In this document: piece after piece, positions 34,891-44,007 of the stretch | Layout of the letters: each line of letters starts with the position of its first letter | How positions within the stretch are numbered: position 1 is the first letter of the stretch | DNA from: Pseudomonas iridis | GTDB lineage: Bacteria > Pseudomonadota > Gammaproteobacteria > Pseudomonadales > Pseudomonadaceae | Direction of reading: 5' to 3' | DNA length: 64,000 nucleotides | Assembly (NCBI RefSeq): GCF_017980685.1 | Contig: NZ_JACXXO010000010.1 | Location: forward strand, 124,001 to 188,000 | Translations under genes and position numbers: made by a program | Notes under the pieces: model-generated | Databases searched by the model: none | What the model saw: only the letters and a program-made list of their open reading frames with translations | Told to the model about the DNA's origin: nothing

Positions 34891-35514
34891 ATGCTGAAGA
34901 TCTGGGGACGGAAAAACTCATCGAATGTCAGAAAGCCGCTGTGGGCCGCCGAGGAATTGGGCCTGGATTACGAGGCGCTTGATGCCGGTGGCGCATTCGG
35001 CGTGGTCGACACGCCTGAGTACCGGGCGATGAACCCGAACGGTCGGGTGCCGGTGATCGAAGATGACGGTTTCGTGCTGTGGGAATCCAATGCCATCGTC
35101 CGCTATCTGTTGGCCAAGCATGCGCCGGCCAGCAACTGGTATCCGGCAGATCCGCAAGCGCGCGCGATTGCCGACAAGTGGATGGACTGGGCTACCGCGA
35201 GTTTTGCCGGCCCTTTCCGCACCGTGTTCTGGGGCGTGGTGCGTACTCCGGCGGACCAGCAGGACTGGCCTGCGATTGAGGCCGCGATCAAGGAATGCAC
35301 CGAGTTGCTGGCCATGGCCGATCAGGCGCTCGCCGACAAACCCTATTTGTCTGGAGACGAAATCGGCATGGGCGATATCCCGCTCGGCAGTTTCATTTAT
35401 GCCTGGTTCGAGATGCCCATCGAGCGCGCGCCGCAACCGCATCTGCAAGCCTGGTACGAGCGCCTGAAGCAGCGTCCGGCGTACCGCAAAGCAGTCATGA
35501 CCGCGTTGACTTAA
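34891..35514 (+). CDS. Glutathione S-transferase
   Basis: The 207-residue enzyme has the thioredoxin-like N-terminal domain (LKIWGRKNSSNVRKPLW with the active serine region, then NPNGRVPVIED with cis-proline and WESNAIVRYL with the glutathione gamma-Glu site) and the all-helical C-terminal domain. It conjugates or transfers glutathione to small electrophiles. A start at 34891 (ATG CTG AAG) is favoured by the family; the longer in-frame stretch overlapping the transglutaminase gene is unlikely. Substrate not identifiable. Confidence 0.9.
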   Translation: MLKIWGRKNSSNVRKPLWAAEELGLDYEALDAGGAFGVVDTPEYRAMNPNGRVPVIEDDGFVLWESNAIVRYLLAKHAPASNWYPADPQARAIADKWMDWATASFAGPFRTVFWGVVRTPADQQDWPAIEAAIKECTELLAMADQALADKPYLSGDEIGMGDIPLGSFIYAWFEMPIERAPQPHLQAWYERLKQRPAYRKAVMTALT

Positions 35515-35650
35515 TACCTACTATCGACACGCTTGACTGTACTTGTGCGGCGGCGGCACGCACCATTGCGCTCTTGCGCCGCGGTTGAATTCGCCGTCGC
35601 GCGCCCTTATTCAGTTCTTTCTTCCCTTCATCATGGTGCGTAAATCAGAT

Positions 35651-36583
35651 ATGAGTTCCGCTCTGTCCATCCGGCAGCTAACCAAAACCTACGGCAACGG
35701 GTTCCAGGCCTTGAGTGGTATCGATCTGGACGTCGCCGAAGGTGACTTTTTCGCCTTGCTCGGCCCCAACGGTGCCGGCAAATCCACGACCATCGGCATT
35801 CTCTCGACCCTGGTGAACAAGACCAGCGGCACGGTGAATATCTTCGGTCATGACCTGGACAAGAACCCTGCGCAGCTCAAGCGTTCGATTGGCGTGGTGC
35901 CCCAGGAATTCAACTTCAACCAGTTCGAAAAGACTTTCGACATCGTCGTGACCCAGGCCGGTTACTACGGCATTCCGGCGAAGATCGCCAAGGAACGCGC
36001 CGAGCAGTACCTGACCCAGCTCGGTCTGTGGGACAAACGCGATGTGCCGTCGCGTTCGCTGTCCGGCGGCATGAAGCGGCGGCTGATGATTGCCCGCGCG
36101 CTGGTGCATGAGCCACGTCTGCTGATCCTCGACGAACCGACTGCCGGCGTCGACATCGAGCTGCGCCGTTCGATGTGGACGTTCCTCACCGAGCTTAATC
36201 AGAAAGGCATCACCATCATCCTCACCACCCACTATCTGGAAGAGGCTGAGCAACTGTGCCGCAACATCGGCATCATCGATCACGGCACCATTGTCGAGAA
36301 CACCAGCATGCGTCAGCTGCTCGGTCAGTTGCATGTGGAAACCTTCCTGCTCGACCTGAAAGGTGATCTGGCTGCCGCACCGCAACTGGTCGGCTATCCG
36401 GCGCGTCTGGTGGATGCGCACACGCTGGAAGTCCAGGTCGACAAATCGATGGGCATTACCGCGCTGTTCGGCCAATTGGCGTTGCAGAACATCGAAGTCC
36501 TGAGCCTGCGTAACAAAACCAATCGCCTTGAGGAGCTGTTCGTGTCCCTGGTGGAGAAAAATCTGTCGAAGGTGGCGGTATGA
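35651..36583 (+). CDS. yadG: ABC transporter ATP-binding protein, YadG-like
   Basis: The 310-residue ATPase closely follows E. coli YadG. Walker A GPNGAGKST is at about residues 38-46, the Q-loop is VVPQEFNFNQFE, the signature LSGGMKRRLMIARAL, Walker B LLILDEPTAGVD and the switch histidine is in TTHYLEEAE. Together with the next gene it forms an ABC-2 type exporter of unknown substrate. The ATG at 35651 fits the family start (MSSALSIRQL); one at 35633 is also in frame and no strong ribosome binding site distinguishes them. Its stop overlaps the permease start (ATGA). Confidence 0.92.
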   Translation: MSSALSIRQLTKTYGNGFQALSGIDLDVAEGDFFALLGPNGAGKSTTIGILSTLVNKTSGTVNIFGHDLDKNPAQLKRSIGVVPQEFNFNQFEKTFDIVVTQAGYYGIPAKIAKERAEQYLTQLGLWDKRDVPSRSLSGGMKRRLMIARALVHEPRLLILDEPTAGVDIELRRSMWTFLTELNQKGITIILTTHYLEEAEQLCRNIGIIDHGTIVENTSMRQLLGQLHVETFLLDLKGDLAAAPQLVGYPARLVDAHTLEVQVDKSMGITALFGQLALQNIEVLSLRNKTNRLEELFVSLVEKNLSKVAV

Positions 36584-37359
36584 GTTCCGAGTTCCGTCCC
36601 AACCTCGTCGCCCTCCAGACCATCGTTTACCGCGAGGTCAAACGCTTCACGCGGATCTGGCCGCAGACGCTGCTGCCGCCGGCGATCACCATGGTTTTGT
36701 ACTTCGTGATCTTCGGCAATCTGATCGGTCGGCAGATCGGCGAGATGGGCGGCTTCACTTACATGGAGTACATCGTGCCGGGGCTGATCATGATGTCGGT
36801 GATCACCAACTCCTATGGCAACGTGGTCTCGAGCTTCTTTGGCAGCAAATTCCAGCGCTCGATTGAAGAACTGATGGTATCGCCGGTATCACCGCACACG
36901 ATTCTGATCGGCTACACCTGCGGTGGCGTGCTGCGCGGGTTGATGGTCGGGGTGATCGTGACCATCCTGTCGCTGTTCTTTACTGATTTGCAGGTGCATC
37001 ACCTGGGCGTGACCATTCTGGTGGTGGTGCTGACGGCGACGATTTTCTCGCTGCTGGGCTTCATCAACGCTGTGTTCGCGCGCAACTTCGATGATATTTC
37101 GATTATCCCGACCTTCGTGCTGACACCCCTGACGTATCTGGGCGGCGTGTTCTACTCGATCACTCTGCTGCCGCCGTTCTGGCAGACCGTGTCGATGGCT
37201 AACCCGGTGTTGCACATGGTCAATGCGTTCCGTTACGGCATTCTCGGGGTGTCGGATATCCGCATCGGCATCGCGATCACGTTCATGCTGGTGGCGACGG
37301 TGGTGTTGTATATCGGCTGTGCGCGGTTGCTGGTGAGTGGGCGCGGGATGCGTACGTAA
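36580..37359 (+). CDS. yadH: ABC-2 type transporter permease, YadH-like
   Basis: The 259-residue membrane partner of the preceding ATPase has six hydrophobic helices and the ABC-2 permease pattern: MEYIVPGLIMMSVITNSYG near the second helix, ELMVSPVSPHTILIGY, and the conserved FVLTPLTYLGGVFYS in the last third. YadGH-type exporters have no confirmed substrate. Translation is coupled to yadG by a 4-base overlap. A long REP inverted repeat follows the stop. Confidence 0.92.
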   Translation: MSSEFRPNLVALQTIVYREVKRFTRIWPQTLLPPAITMVLYFVIFGNLIGRQIGEMGGFTYMEYIVPGLIMMSVITNSYGNVVSSFFGSKFQRSIEELMVSPVSPHTILIGYTCGGVLRGLMVGVIVTILSLFFTDLQVHHLGVTILVVVLTATIFSLLGFINAVFARNFDDISIIPTFVLTPLTYLGGVFYSITLLPPFWQTVSMANPVLHMVNAFRYGILGVSDIRIGIAITFMLVATVVLYIGCARLLVSGRGMRT

Positions 37360-37365
37360 TGCCCG

Positions 37366-37450
37366 TGTAGGAGCTGCCGAAGGCTGCGATCTTTTGATCT
37401 GGTTTTTAAAGGCAAGATCAAAAGATCGCAGCCTTCGGCAGCTCCTACAG
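37366..37450. repeat. REP inverted pair with perfect 33-base arms
   Basis: GTAGGAGCTGCCGAAGGCTG at the left is repeated exactly in inverse at the right, each arm running through GATC, with about 18 bases between. It lies just after the yadH stop and can form a very strong hairpin. Confidence 0.9.
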
Positions 37451-37479
37451 TGGGATTGTTGTCAGTTCAGGCAACACAA

Positions 37480-37508
37480 AAAACGGCCTCCATTGCGGAG
37501 GCCGTTTT
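37480..37508. terminator. Bidirectional terminator between yadH and the DUF2062 gene
   Basis: AAAACGGCCTCC / GGAGGCCGTTTT stem with an ATTGC loop; T runs on both strands. Confidence 0.88.
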
Positions 37509-37512
37509 GCAT

Positions 37513-38031
37513 TCACGACATGCGTTTTTTCTTGCGCCGCGCCCATTGCCGGGACACCCACCAGCGCCAATACATCATCACGCCGAAATAGGCGATGACG
37601 CCAAGCACCAGTCCGACCACTACCGAGCCCAGCAAAAACGGTTGCCACAGCGTCGACAGTTCACCGCTGATCCATTCCCAGGTCAGCTCATCCGGCAATT
37701 GCCGCGCCGGCACGTCCATCAACCAGGCGCCGGCCTGATAGGTGCAGAAAAACACCGCCGGCATGGTGATCGGATTGGTCAGCCACACCAGGCTGACGGC
37801 AATCGGCATGTTGCCCCGCACCACGACTGCCAGTGCCGCGGCGACCAGCATCTGAGCGGGAATCGGCAGGAAAGCGGCGAACAGCCCGACCGCCATCCCT
37901 CGGGCCACCGAGTGGCGATTGAGGTGCCAGAGGTTTGGGTCATGCAACAACTTGCCGAGAAAGCGTAAGGATTTGTGTTCCCTGATGCTCGTCGGGTCGG
38001 GCATGTAACGTTTGAATAAGCGCCGGGGCAT
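37513..38031 (-). CDS. DUF2062 membrane protein
   Basis: The 172-residue inner-membrane protein contains HSVARGMAVGLFAAFLPIPAQMLVAAALA and VWLTNPITMPAVFF, both typical of DUF2062. It ends in a positively charged tail (RRKKKRMS). The family is widespread and functionally undefined. The ATG at 38031 starts with MPRRLFKRYMPD as in relatives; the in-frame extension to 38175 would cross the comEC promoter. It is divergent from comEC with about 135 bases between, an arrangement conserved in P. aeruginosa (PA2985/PA2984). Confidence 0.85.
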   Translation of the reverse strand: MPRRLFKRYMPDPTSIREHKSLRFLGKLLHDPNLWHLNRHSVARGMAVGLFAAFLPIPAQMLVAAALAVVVRGNMPIAVSLVWLTNPITMPAVFFCTYQAGAWLMDVPARQLPDELTWEWISGELSTLWQPFLLGSVVVGLVLGVIAYFGVMMYWRWWVSRQWARRKKKRMS

Positions 38032-38167
38032 AAGGCTTCTCGGTCGGTTAAGGCGGCAAGTATGTCTGGATTCCATGAACGGCCCATTCAGACTTTGTGA
38101 CAATTGTTGACGGCGGTCGTGCCAAATACCCGCTATGCCTAAGTTCGGGACTATCAAGGACGGGCTT

Positions 38168-40402
38168 ATGCGCACAGGGATGATGGCGCTGGCAGTCGGT
38201 TTGCTTGCTCCGATATTTATGCCGGCCTTACCGCCGGTCTGGTTGATGGTGTTGCTGGCGGTCGTGGCTTTGATGTTGCTGCCGTTTCGCAGCTATCCAT
38301 TGGCTTTTCTGCTTTTTGGTTTCACCTGGGCTTGCGTCAGCGCGCATTGGGCGTTGCAGGATCGCTTGCCGGTGGCGCTGGATGGCGAAACCCGTTGGCT
38401 CGAAGGGCGCGTGGTCGGGTTGCCGCAAAACAGCGACGGCGTGGTTCGTTTCGAACTGGCGGACGCCCATTCGCGCCACGGCAAACTGCCGTCACTGATG
38501 CGCCTGGCCTGGTACGCCGGGCCGCCGGTCAACAGCGGCGAGCGCTGGCGCCTGGCGGTCAAGCTCAAGCGCCCGAGCGGGTTACTCAATCCGGACGCCT
38601 TTGATTACGAAGCCTGGCTACTCGCGCAACGCATTGGCGCAACGGGCACGGTCAAGGAGGGTCAGCGCCTTGGCGAGGCGCGATGGGCGTGGCGAGACAA
38701 CATTCGTCAGCGCTTGCTGGCGGTCGACGCGCAGGGCCGGGGAGGGGCGTTGGCGGCGCTGGTGCTGGGCGATGGCTCGGGCCTGAGTCGCGAGGATTGG
38801 CAGACTCTGCAAGACACCGGCACCGTGCATTTGCTGGTGATTTCCGGCCAGCACATCGGCATGCTGGCGGCGGTGATGTATTTGCTGGTCGCCGGGCTGG
38901 CCCGATATGGTCTGTGGCCGCTGCGTTGGCCGTGGCTGCCTTGGGCCTGTGGTCTGGCCTTCGCCGCAGCACTCGGTTACGGCTTGCTCGCCGGATTTGA
39001 TGTGCCGGTGCGACGGGCCTGCGTGATGGTCGGGCTGGTGCTGCTGTGGCGCCTGCGCTTTCGTCATCTCGGCGCCTGGTGGCCACTGTTGCTGGCGTTT
39101 AATGGCGTGCTGTTGCTGGATCCGCTGGCCAGTCTGCGCCCCGGCCTCTGGTTGTCATTTGCGGCGGTGGCGGTGCTGATCTTCACCTTTGGCGGGCGTC
39201 TTGGGGCATGGCGCTGGTGGCAGACATGGACGCGGGCGCAATGGTTGATCGCGATCGGTCTCTGCCCGGTGTTGTTGGCGCTGAATCTGCCGATCAGCCT
39301 CAGTGGGCCGTTGGCGAATTTGCTGGCGGTGCCTTGGGTCAGTCTGGTGGTGCTGCCCCCGGCATTGCTCGGGACCCTGTTGTTGCCAGTGCCGTATGTC
39401 GGCGAAGGGCTGTTGTGGCTGGCGGGTGGTTTGATCGGCTGGCTGTTCCAGGGCCTGGCGCTGATCGCCGGGCAGTGGCCGGCGTGGATTGCGCCGTCGC
39501 TTCCCGGTTGGGCGTTGGCTATCGGCAGTCTTGGTGCCGTGCTGTTGCTGTTGCCGCGAGGGGTACCGCTGCGTCCGCTGGGCTGGCCATTGTTGTTGAT
39601 TCTGGTCGTGCCACCTCGGGAGCGGCTGGACGCCGGACTGGCCGATGTCTGGCAACTCGATGTCGGCCAGGGCCTGGCGATTCTGATCCGTACTCGTCAT
39701 CACGCGCTGCTCTACGATGCCGGGCCGCGGTTCCGCGATTTCGATCTTGGCGAACGTGTTGTCCTGCCGGCCCTGCGCAAACTGAATGTCGAGACACTGG
39801 ACCTGATGCTGCTCAGCCATGCCGACGCCGATCATGCCGGTGGTGCTTTGGCCGTTGCGCGCCGTTTGCAGGTGAAGCAAGTCATCAGCGGCGATCCGCC
39901 GGGGCTGCCAGCCGAACTGAACGCGCAGGCGTGTGAAAGTGGCCGGCAGTGGCAGTGGGACGGTGTCAGTTTTCAACTCTGGCAATGGGCGGACGCTCAC
40001 GACAGCAATCAGCGCTCCTGCGTGTTGCAGATCGAGGCCAATGGTGAGCGCCTGATGCTGACCGGCGATATTGATAAACACGCCGAGCGAGTCTTGCTGC
40101 AAGGCCCTCTGAACGTAGCCACTCAATGGCTGCAAGCTCCGCACCACGGCAGCCGCAGTTCATCATCGATGGCATTGCTCAAAGCGTTGAAACCTGACGC
40201 AGTCTTGATATCCCGGGGCCAGGGCAACTCGTTCGGTCATCCGCATCCGACCGTCATTGCGCGTTATCGCCAGCAAGGGCTGCGTATTTACGACAGTGCC
40301 GAGCACGGTGCCATTCATCTGCAACTGGGCGCGTTCAAACCACCGTGGACAATGCGCCAGTACCCGCGTTTCTGGCGTGAACCGCCGCAGTCCTCCCATT
40401 GA
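38168..40402 (+). CDS. comEC: DNA internalization competence protein ComEC/Rec2
   Basis: The 744-residue polytopic membrane protein has an N-terminal soluble domain (residues ~60-150), a Competence domain with many helices (LGDGSGLSREDW then VISGQHIGMLA are the signature), and a C-terminal metallo-beta-lactamase-like domain with LSHADADHAGG and LQAPHHGSRSS. ComEC forms the channel by which single-stranded DNA crosses the inner membrane in transformation. AAGGA seven bases before the ATG at 38168 supports this start over 38135. It is complete with no frameshift. Pseudomonads are rarely naturally competent, so its role may be conditional. An exbB-like gene follows. Confidence 0.93.
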   Translation: MRTGMMALAVGLLAPIFMPALPPVWLMVLLAVVALMLLPFRSYPLAFLLFGFTWACVSAHWALQDRLPVALDGETRWLEGRVVGLPQNSDGVVRFELADAHSRHGKLPSLMRLAWYAGPPVNSGERWRLAVKLKRPSGLLNPDAFDYEAWLLAQRIGATGTVKEGQRLGEARWAWRDNIRQRLLAVDAQGRGGALAALVLGDGSGLSREDWQTLQDTGTVHLLVISGQHIGMLAAVMYLLVAGLARYGLWPLRWPWLPWACGLAFAAALGYGLLAGFDVPVRRACVMVGLVLLWRLRFRHLGAWWPLLLAFNGVLLLDPLASLRPGLWLSFAAVAVLIFTFGGRLGAWRWWQTWTRAQWLIAIGLCPVLLALNLPISLSGPLANLLAVPWVSLVVLPPALLGTLLLPVPYVGEGLLWLAGGLIGWLFQGLALIAGQWPAWIAPSLPGWALAIGSLGAVLLLLPRGVPLRPLGWPLLLILVVPPRERLDAGLADVWQLDVGQGLAILIRTRHHALLYDAGPRFRDFDLGERVVLPALRKLNVETLDLMLLSHADADHAGGALAVARRLQVKQVISGDPPGLPAELNAQACESGRQWQWDGVSFQLWQWADAHDSNQRSCVLQIEANGERLMLTGDIDKHAERVLLQGPLNVATQWLQAPHHGSRSSSSMALLKALKPDAVLISRGQGNSFGHPHPTVIARYRQQGLRIYDSAEHGAIHLQLGAFKPPWTMRQYPRFWREPPQSSH

Positions 40403-40503
40403 GCGAGGCAAGCGTGGAGGCGACATCACGGTCGTCGGAGCGGCGGGTCTTAATCGCGAACCGGTATGGTAAAGTGGCGCACTTTTTCGAGGGGACTGTC
40501 ACT

Positions 40504-41139
40504 GTGTGGGAATTGGTCAAATCCGGCGGCTGGATGATGCTGCCGATCATTCTGAGTTCCATCGCGGCCATGGCGATTGTCGCCGAGCGCCTGTGGACCC
40601 TGCGCGCCAGTCGCGTCACCCCCGAGCACTTGTTGGGCCAGGTCTGGGTCTGGATCAAGGACAAGCAGCTCAATAAAGAAAAACTCAAGGAATTGCGCGC
40701 CAATTCGCCGCTGGGGGAAATCCTCGCCGCAGGCCTGGCCAACTCCAAGCATGGTCGCGAGATCATGAAAGAGTGCATCGAAGAGGCCGCTGCCCGGGTC
40801 ATTCACGAGCTCGAGCGCTACATCAATGCACTCGGCACCATCGCCGCCATGGCGCCGTTGCTGGGTTTGCTCGGCACCGTGCTCGGCATGATCGACATTT
40901 TCAGCGCGTTCACCGGTTCCGGCATGACCACCAACGCCTCGGTTCTGGCCGGTGGTATCTCCAAAGCGCTGATCACCACGGCTGCGGGCCTGATGGTCGG
41001 TATTCCGGCGGTGTTCTTCCACCGTTTCCTGCAACGCCGCATCGATGAGCTGGTGGTGGGCATGGAGCAGGAAGCGATCAAACTGGTTGAAGTGGTGCAG
41101 GGCGACCGTGACGTCGACCTGGCTGAGGGCCGCGCGTGA
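40504..41139 (+). CDS. exbB: ExbB/TolQ-family proton channel protein
   Basis: The 211-residue protein has three membrane helices: one at residues ~10-30 and two in the C-terminal half (LGTIAAMAPLLGLLGTVLGMI and ALITTAAGLMVGIPAVFF), the conserved ExbB/TolQ pattern. With the next gene it should form a proton-driven motor for a TonB- or Tol-like partner; no TonB or TolA gene is present here. The start is GTG at 40504, with GAGGGG nine bases upstream. Frame open further upstream is not coding-like. It begins a tightly overlapping operon reaching to murB. Confidence 0.88.
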   Translation: MWELVKSGGWMMLPIILSSIAAMAIVAERLWTLRASRVTPEHLLGQVWVWIKDKQLNKEKLKELRANSPLGEILAAGLANSKHGREIMKECIEEAAARVIHELERYINALGTIAAMAPLLGLLGTVLGMIDIFSAFTGSGMTTNASVLAGGISKALITTAAGLMVGIPAVFFHRFLQRRIDELVVGMEQEAIKLVEVVQGDRDVDLAEGRA

Positions 41140-41564
41140 AATTCCGTCGCAAGCCCCGGGAAACCGTAGACATCAACCTCGCGTCGCTGATCGACGTGGT
41201 GTTCATCCTCCTGCTGTTTTTCGTCGTGACCACCACATTTACTCGCGAAACCCAATTGCGCGTGGATCTGCCGGAAGCGGTCAGCGGCTCGCCGGCCGAA
41301 GATCAGCAACTCAAGCAACTGGATGTCGCCATTAGCGCCGAGGGCGTGTTTTCGGTGAATAACAAGGTTTTGCCGAAAAACGATCTGGCGACGCTGATGG
41401 AAGCCATGCAGAAAGAATCCAACGGCGATACCAGCATGCCGTTGTCGATCAGTGCCGATGGCAAGGCTCAGCATCAATCAGTGATCACCGCCATGGACGC
41501 GGCCGGCAAGCTCGGTTTCAGCCATCTGCGCATGACCACGGTCGAGGCGGCGCCTAAATCCTGA
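41136..41564 (+). CDS. exbD: ExbD/TolR-family protein
   Basis: The 142-residue protein has one membrane helix at about residues 15-38 (IDVVFILLLFFVVTTTF), with the essential aspartate at its start, and a periplasmic domain. It overlaps the exbB stop by 4 bases and shares one base with the lpxK start (TGATG). It partners ExbB in the proton channel. Which of the possible energy-transducing systems it serves cannot be told; the position next to lpxK matches P. aeruginosa PA2982. Confidence 0.88.
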   Translation: MKFRRKPRETVDINLASLIDVVFILLLFFVVTTTFTRETQLRVDLPEAVSGSPAEDQQLKQLDVAISAEGVFSVNNKVLPKNDLATLMEAMQKESNGDTSMPLSISADGKAQHQSVITAMDAAGKLGFSHLRMTTVEAAPKS

Positions 41565-42574
41565 TGAGCCTGTCCGATCGTTTGCTCGCCGCGTGGTATC
41601 AGGGGCACCCGGCCCTGACGCTGTTGCGGCCGCTGGAAATGCTCTATCGGCGCGTCGTCATCGGCAAGCGCCAGCGTTTTCTCGACGGTGAAGGCGAAAT
41701 CTATCAGCCGCCGGTGCCATTGATCGTGGTTGGCAACATCACGGTCGGCGGCACCGGCAAGACGCCGATGATTCTCTGGTTGATCGAGCATTGCCGGCGC
41801 AGGGGAGTGCGCGTGGGCGTGGTCAGCCGTGGTTACGGCGCCAAACCACCGCAGTTGCCCTGGCGGGTCGAGGCCGATCAAAGCGCCGACATTGCTGGCG
41901 ACGAACCCTTGCTGATCGTGCAACGCACGGGCGTGCCGCTGATGATCGACCCCAATCGCAGCGCCGCCGTCAAAGCCTTGTGCGCCAGTGAACCGCTGGA
42001 TCTGATCCTCTCCGACGATGGCATGCAGCACTACCGACTGGCGCGAGATCTGGAGCTGGTGCTGATCGACGCCGCCCGTGGCCTGGGCAATAAGCGCTGC
42101 TTGCCGGCAGGTCCTTTGCGCGAGCCGATCGAACGTCTGCAAAGCGTTGACGGCGTGCTGTTCAACGGTGCCAACGAGGACCGCGACGACGGTTTCGCTT
42201 TCCGCCTGCAACCCACCGCGCTGATCAATCTGCGCAGTGGCGAACGCAAGCCGTTTGATCATTTTCCGGTCGGGCAGGCGCTGCATGCGGTGGCCGGGAT
42301 CGGTAATCCGCAACGTTTCTTCAATACCCTCGAAGCGCTAGACTGGCGGCCAGTCCCCCATGCGTTTGCCGATCACGCCGAGTACAGCGTGCAGGCCTTG
42401 AATTTCACACCGTCATTGCCGTTGGTGATGACTGAAAAGGACGCGGTGAAGTGCCGTGCCTTCGCGGCTGCCGACTGGTGGTATCTGGCGGTCGATGCCG
42501 TGCCGTCGCCGGCCTTTGTGGCCTGGTTCGACACACAGCTGATACGCCTGTTGCCGGATCGTCTTTTGCCTTAA
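41564..42574 (+). CDS. lpxK: Tetraacyldisaccharide 4'-kinase LpxK
   Basis: LpxK phosphorylates the lipid A disaccharide precursor at the 4' position, on the cytoplasmic face of the inner membrane. The 336-residue protein has an N-terminal hydrophobic anchor region, the Walker A-like GNITVGGTGKTPM (residues ~53-65), VVSRGYGAK and ILSDDGMQHYRLARD with catalytic residues, and VMTEKDAVKC toward the C-terminus. Start shares a base with the exbD stop. Its placement with exbBD, kdsB and murB links it to envelope synthesis. Confidence 0.95.
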   Translation: MSLSDRLLAAWYQGHPALTLLRPLEMLYRRVVIGKRQRFLDGEGEIYQPPVPLIVVGNITVGGTGKTPMILWLIEHCRRRGVRVGVVSRGYGAKPPQLPWRVEADQSADIAGDEPLLIVQRTGVPLMIDPNRSAAVKALCASEPLDLILSDDGMQHYRLARDLELVLIDAARGLGNKRCLPAGPLREPIERLQSVDGVLFNGANEDRDDGFAFRLQPTALINLRSGERKPFDHFPVGQALHAVAGIGNPQRFFNTLEALDWRPVPHAFADHAEYSVQALNFTPSLPLVMTEKDAVKCRAFAAADWWYLAVDAVPSPAFVAWFDTQLIRLLPDRLLP

Positions 42575-42596
42575 CTCTTTTATCCAGGGAATGTTC

Positions 42597-42782
42597 ATGG
42601 ACACCAAATTGCTCGACATCCTCGCGTGCCCTATCTGCAAAGGCCCGCTCAAGCTCAGCGCCGACAAGACCGAACTGATCAGCAAGGGCGCCGGCCTGGC
42701 GTACCCGATCCGTGACGGCATCCCGGTCATGCTCGAAAGTGAAGCCCGCACCCTGACCACCGATGAGCGTCTGGATAAATGA
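42597..42782 (+). CDS. Trm112/YcaR-family small protein
   Basis: This 61-residue protein starts MDTKLLDILACPICKGPLKL and has a CPICKG cysteine pair, as in the YcaR/Trm112 family (UPF0434). Eukaryotic Trm112 activates methyltransferases; the bacterial role is unclear. AGGGA lies six bases before the ATG at 42597, so the ATG at 42591 is not used. Its stop overlaps the kdsB start by 4 bases. The lpxK-ycaR-kdsB order is conserved in many gammaproteobacteria. Confidence 0.9.
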   Translation: MDTKLLDILACPICKGPLKLSADKTELISKGAGLAYPIRDGIPVMLESEARTLTTDERLDK

Positions 42783-43543
42783 CCACTGCCTTCACCGTTG
42801 TCATTCCGTCGCGTTACGCTTCGACCCGGCTGCCGGGTAAACCGCTGCTGGACATTGCCGGCAAGCCGATGATCCAGCACGTCTGGGAACAGGCGAGCAA
42901 AAGCAGCGCCACTCGTGTGGTAGTGGCAACCGACGATGCGCGCATCGTCGAGGCCTGCAAAAGCTTTGGCGCCGAAGTGGTGCTGACCCGTGAAGATCAC
43001 AACTCCGGCACCGATCGTCTGGCCGAAGTCGCGGCGAAACTGGGCCTTGAGCCTGACGCAATCGTGGTCAATGTGCAGGGCGACGAGCCGCTGATTCCGC
43101 CAAGCGTGATCGATCAGGTCGCCGCCAATCTTGCGGCCCACACCGAAGCGCGCATGGCCACGCTGGCCGAGCCGATCGAAGACGTGCAAACCCTGTTCAA
43201 CCCGAACGTGGTCAAGGTCGTCAGCGACCTCAATGGTCTGGCGCTGACCTTCAGCCGTGCAACCTTGCCGTGGGCGCGCGATGCGTTTGCCAAGAGCCGC
43301 GAGCAATTGCCTGATGGCGTACCGTATCGTCGCCACATCGGCATTTATGCCTACCGCGCCGGATTCCTTCAGGACTTCGTCAGTTGGGGGCCGTGCTGGC
43401 TGGAAAACACTGAATCGCTGGAGCAACTGCGTGCCCTGTGGCACGGCGTGCGGATTCATGTCGCCGACGCGCTGATCGCGCCGCCGACCGGTGTCGACAC
43501 CGTCGAAGACCTTGAGCGCGTTCGTCGCCTGCTGGAGGCTTGA
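42779..43543 (+). CDS. kdsB: 3-deoxy-manno-octulosonate cytidylyltransferase
   Basis: KdsB makes CMP-KDO from CTP and KDO for the inner core of lipopolysaccharide. The 254-residue nucleotidyltransferase has VVIPSRYASTRLPGKPL (residues ~6-22), VVATDDARI, the QGDEPL motif and PYRRHIGIYAYR, all hallmarks of the enzyme. It overlaps both neighbours: 4 bases with the Trm112-like gene and 1-base with the phosphatase gene. Cytoplasmic. Confidence 0.97.
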   Translation: MTTAFTVVIPSRYASTRLPGKPLLDIAGKPMIQHVWEQASKSSATRVVVATDDARIVEACKSFGAEVVLTREDHNSGTDRLAEVAAKLGLEPDAIVVNVQGDEPLIPPSVIDQVAANLAAHTEARMATLAEPIEDVQTLFNPNVVKVVSDLNGLALTFSRATLPWARDAFAKSREQLPDGVPYRRHIGIYAYRAGFLQDFVSWGPCWLENTESLEQLRALWHGVRIHVADALIAPPTGVDTVEDLERVRRLLEA

Positions 43544-44007
43544 TGCGGGTTTTGTTTGTGTGCCTGGGCAACATTTGCCGTTCGCCCACGGCCGAAGGCG
43601 TGTTGCGCCGCAAACTGCGTGAAGCAGGGCTGGCAGGTCAGGTCGAAGTGGCCTCCGCTGGCACCGGTGACTGGCACGTCGGCAATCCGCCGGACAAACG
43701 CAGCCAGGCCGCGGCCAAAGTGCGCGGTTATGATCTGTCGGCGCAACGCGCGCAGCAAGTCAGCCGTGCCGATTTCGCCAGTTACGATTTGATCCTGGCC
43801 ATGGACAACAGCAACCTGCGCAACCTCAAGGCTCTGCAACCGTCCACTGGCAAGGCCGAGCTGGATCTGTTCCTGCGTCGTTATGCCGGTGTCGTCGATG
43901 AAGTGCCGGATCCCTATTACGACGGCGACCAGGGTTTCGAGCAGGTGCTGGATCTGATCGAAGCGGCCTGTGACCAACTGCTGATCGAAGTAAAGGGCCG
44001 GTTATGA
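43543..44007 (+). CDS. Low-molecular-weight protein tyrosine phosphatase
   Basis: The 154-residue phosphatase starts MRVLFVCLGNICRSPTAEGV, with the CX5R active site (Cys7, Arg13) of the family. The general acid is the aspartate in PDPYYDGD near residue 125. It corresponds to PtpA-type enzymes in this position in P. aeruginosa (PA2978). Substrates are unknown; in other bacteria these enzymes often reverse tyrosine phosphorylation of polysaccharide kinases. The ATG at 43543 shares one base with the kdsB stop; a TTG three bases earlier is not needed. It overlaps murB by 4 bases. Confidence 0.93.
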   Translation: MRVLFVCLGNICRSPTAEGVLRRKLREAGLAGQVEVASAGTGDWHVGNPPDKRSQAAAKVRGYDLSAQRAQQVSRADFASYDLILAMDNSNLRNLKALQPSTGKAELDLFLRRYAGVVDEVPDPYYDGDQGFEQVLDLIEAACDQLLIEVKGRL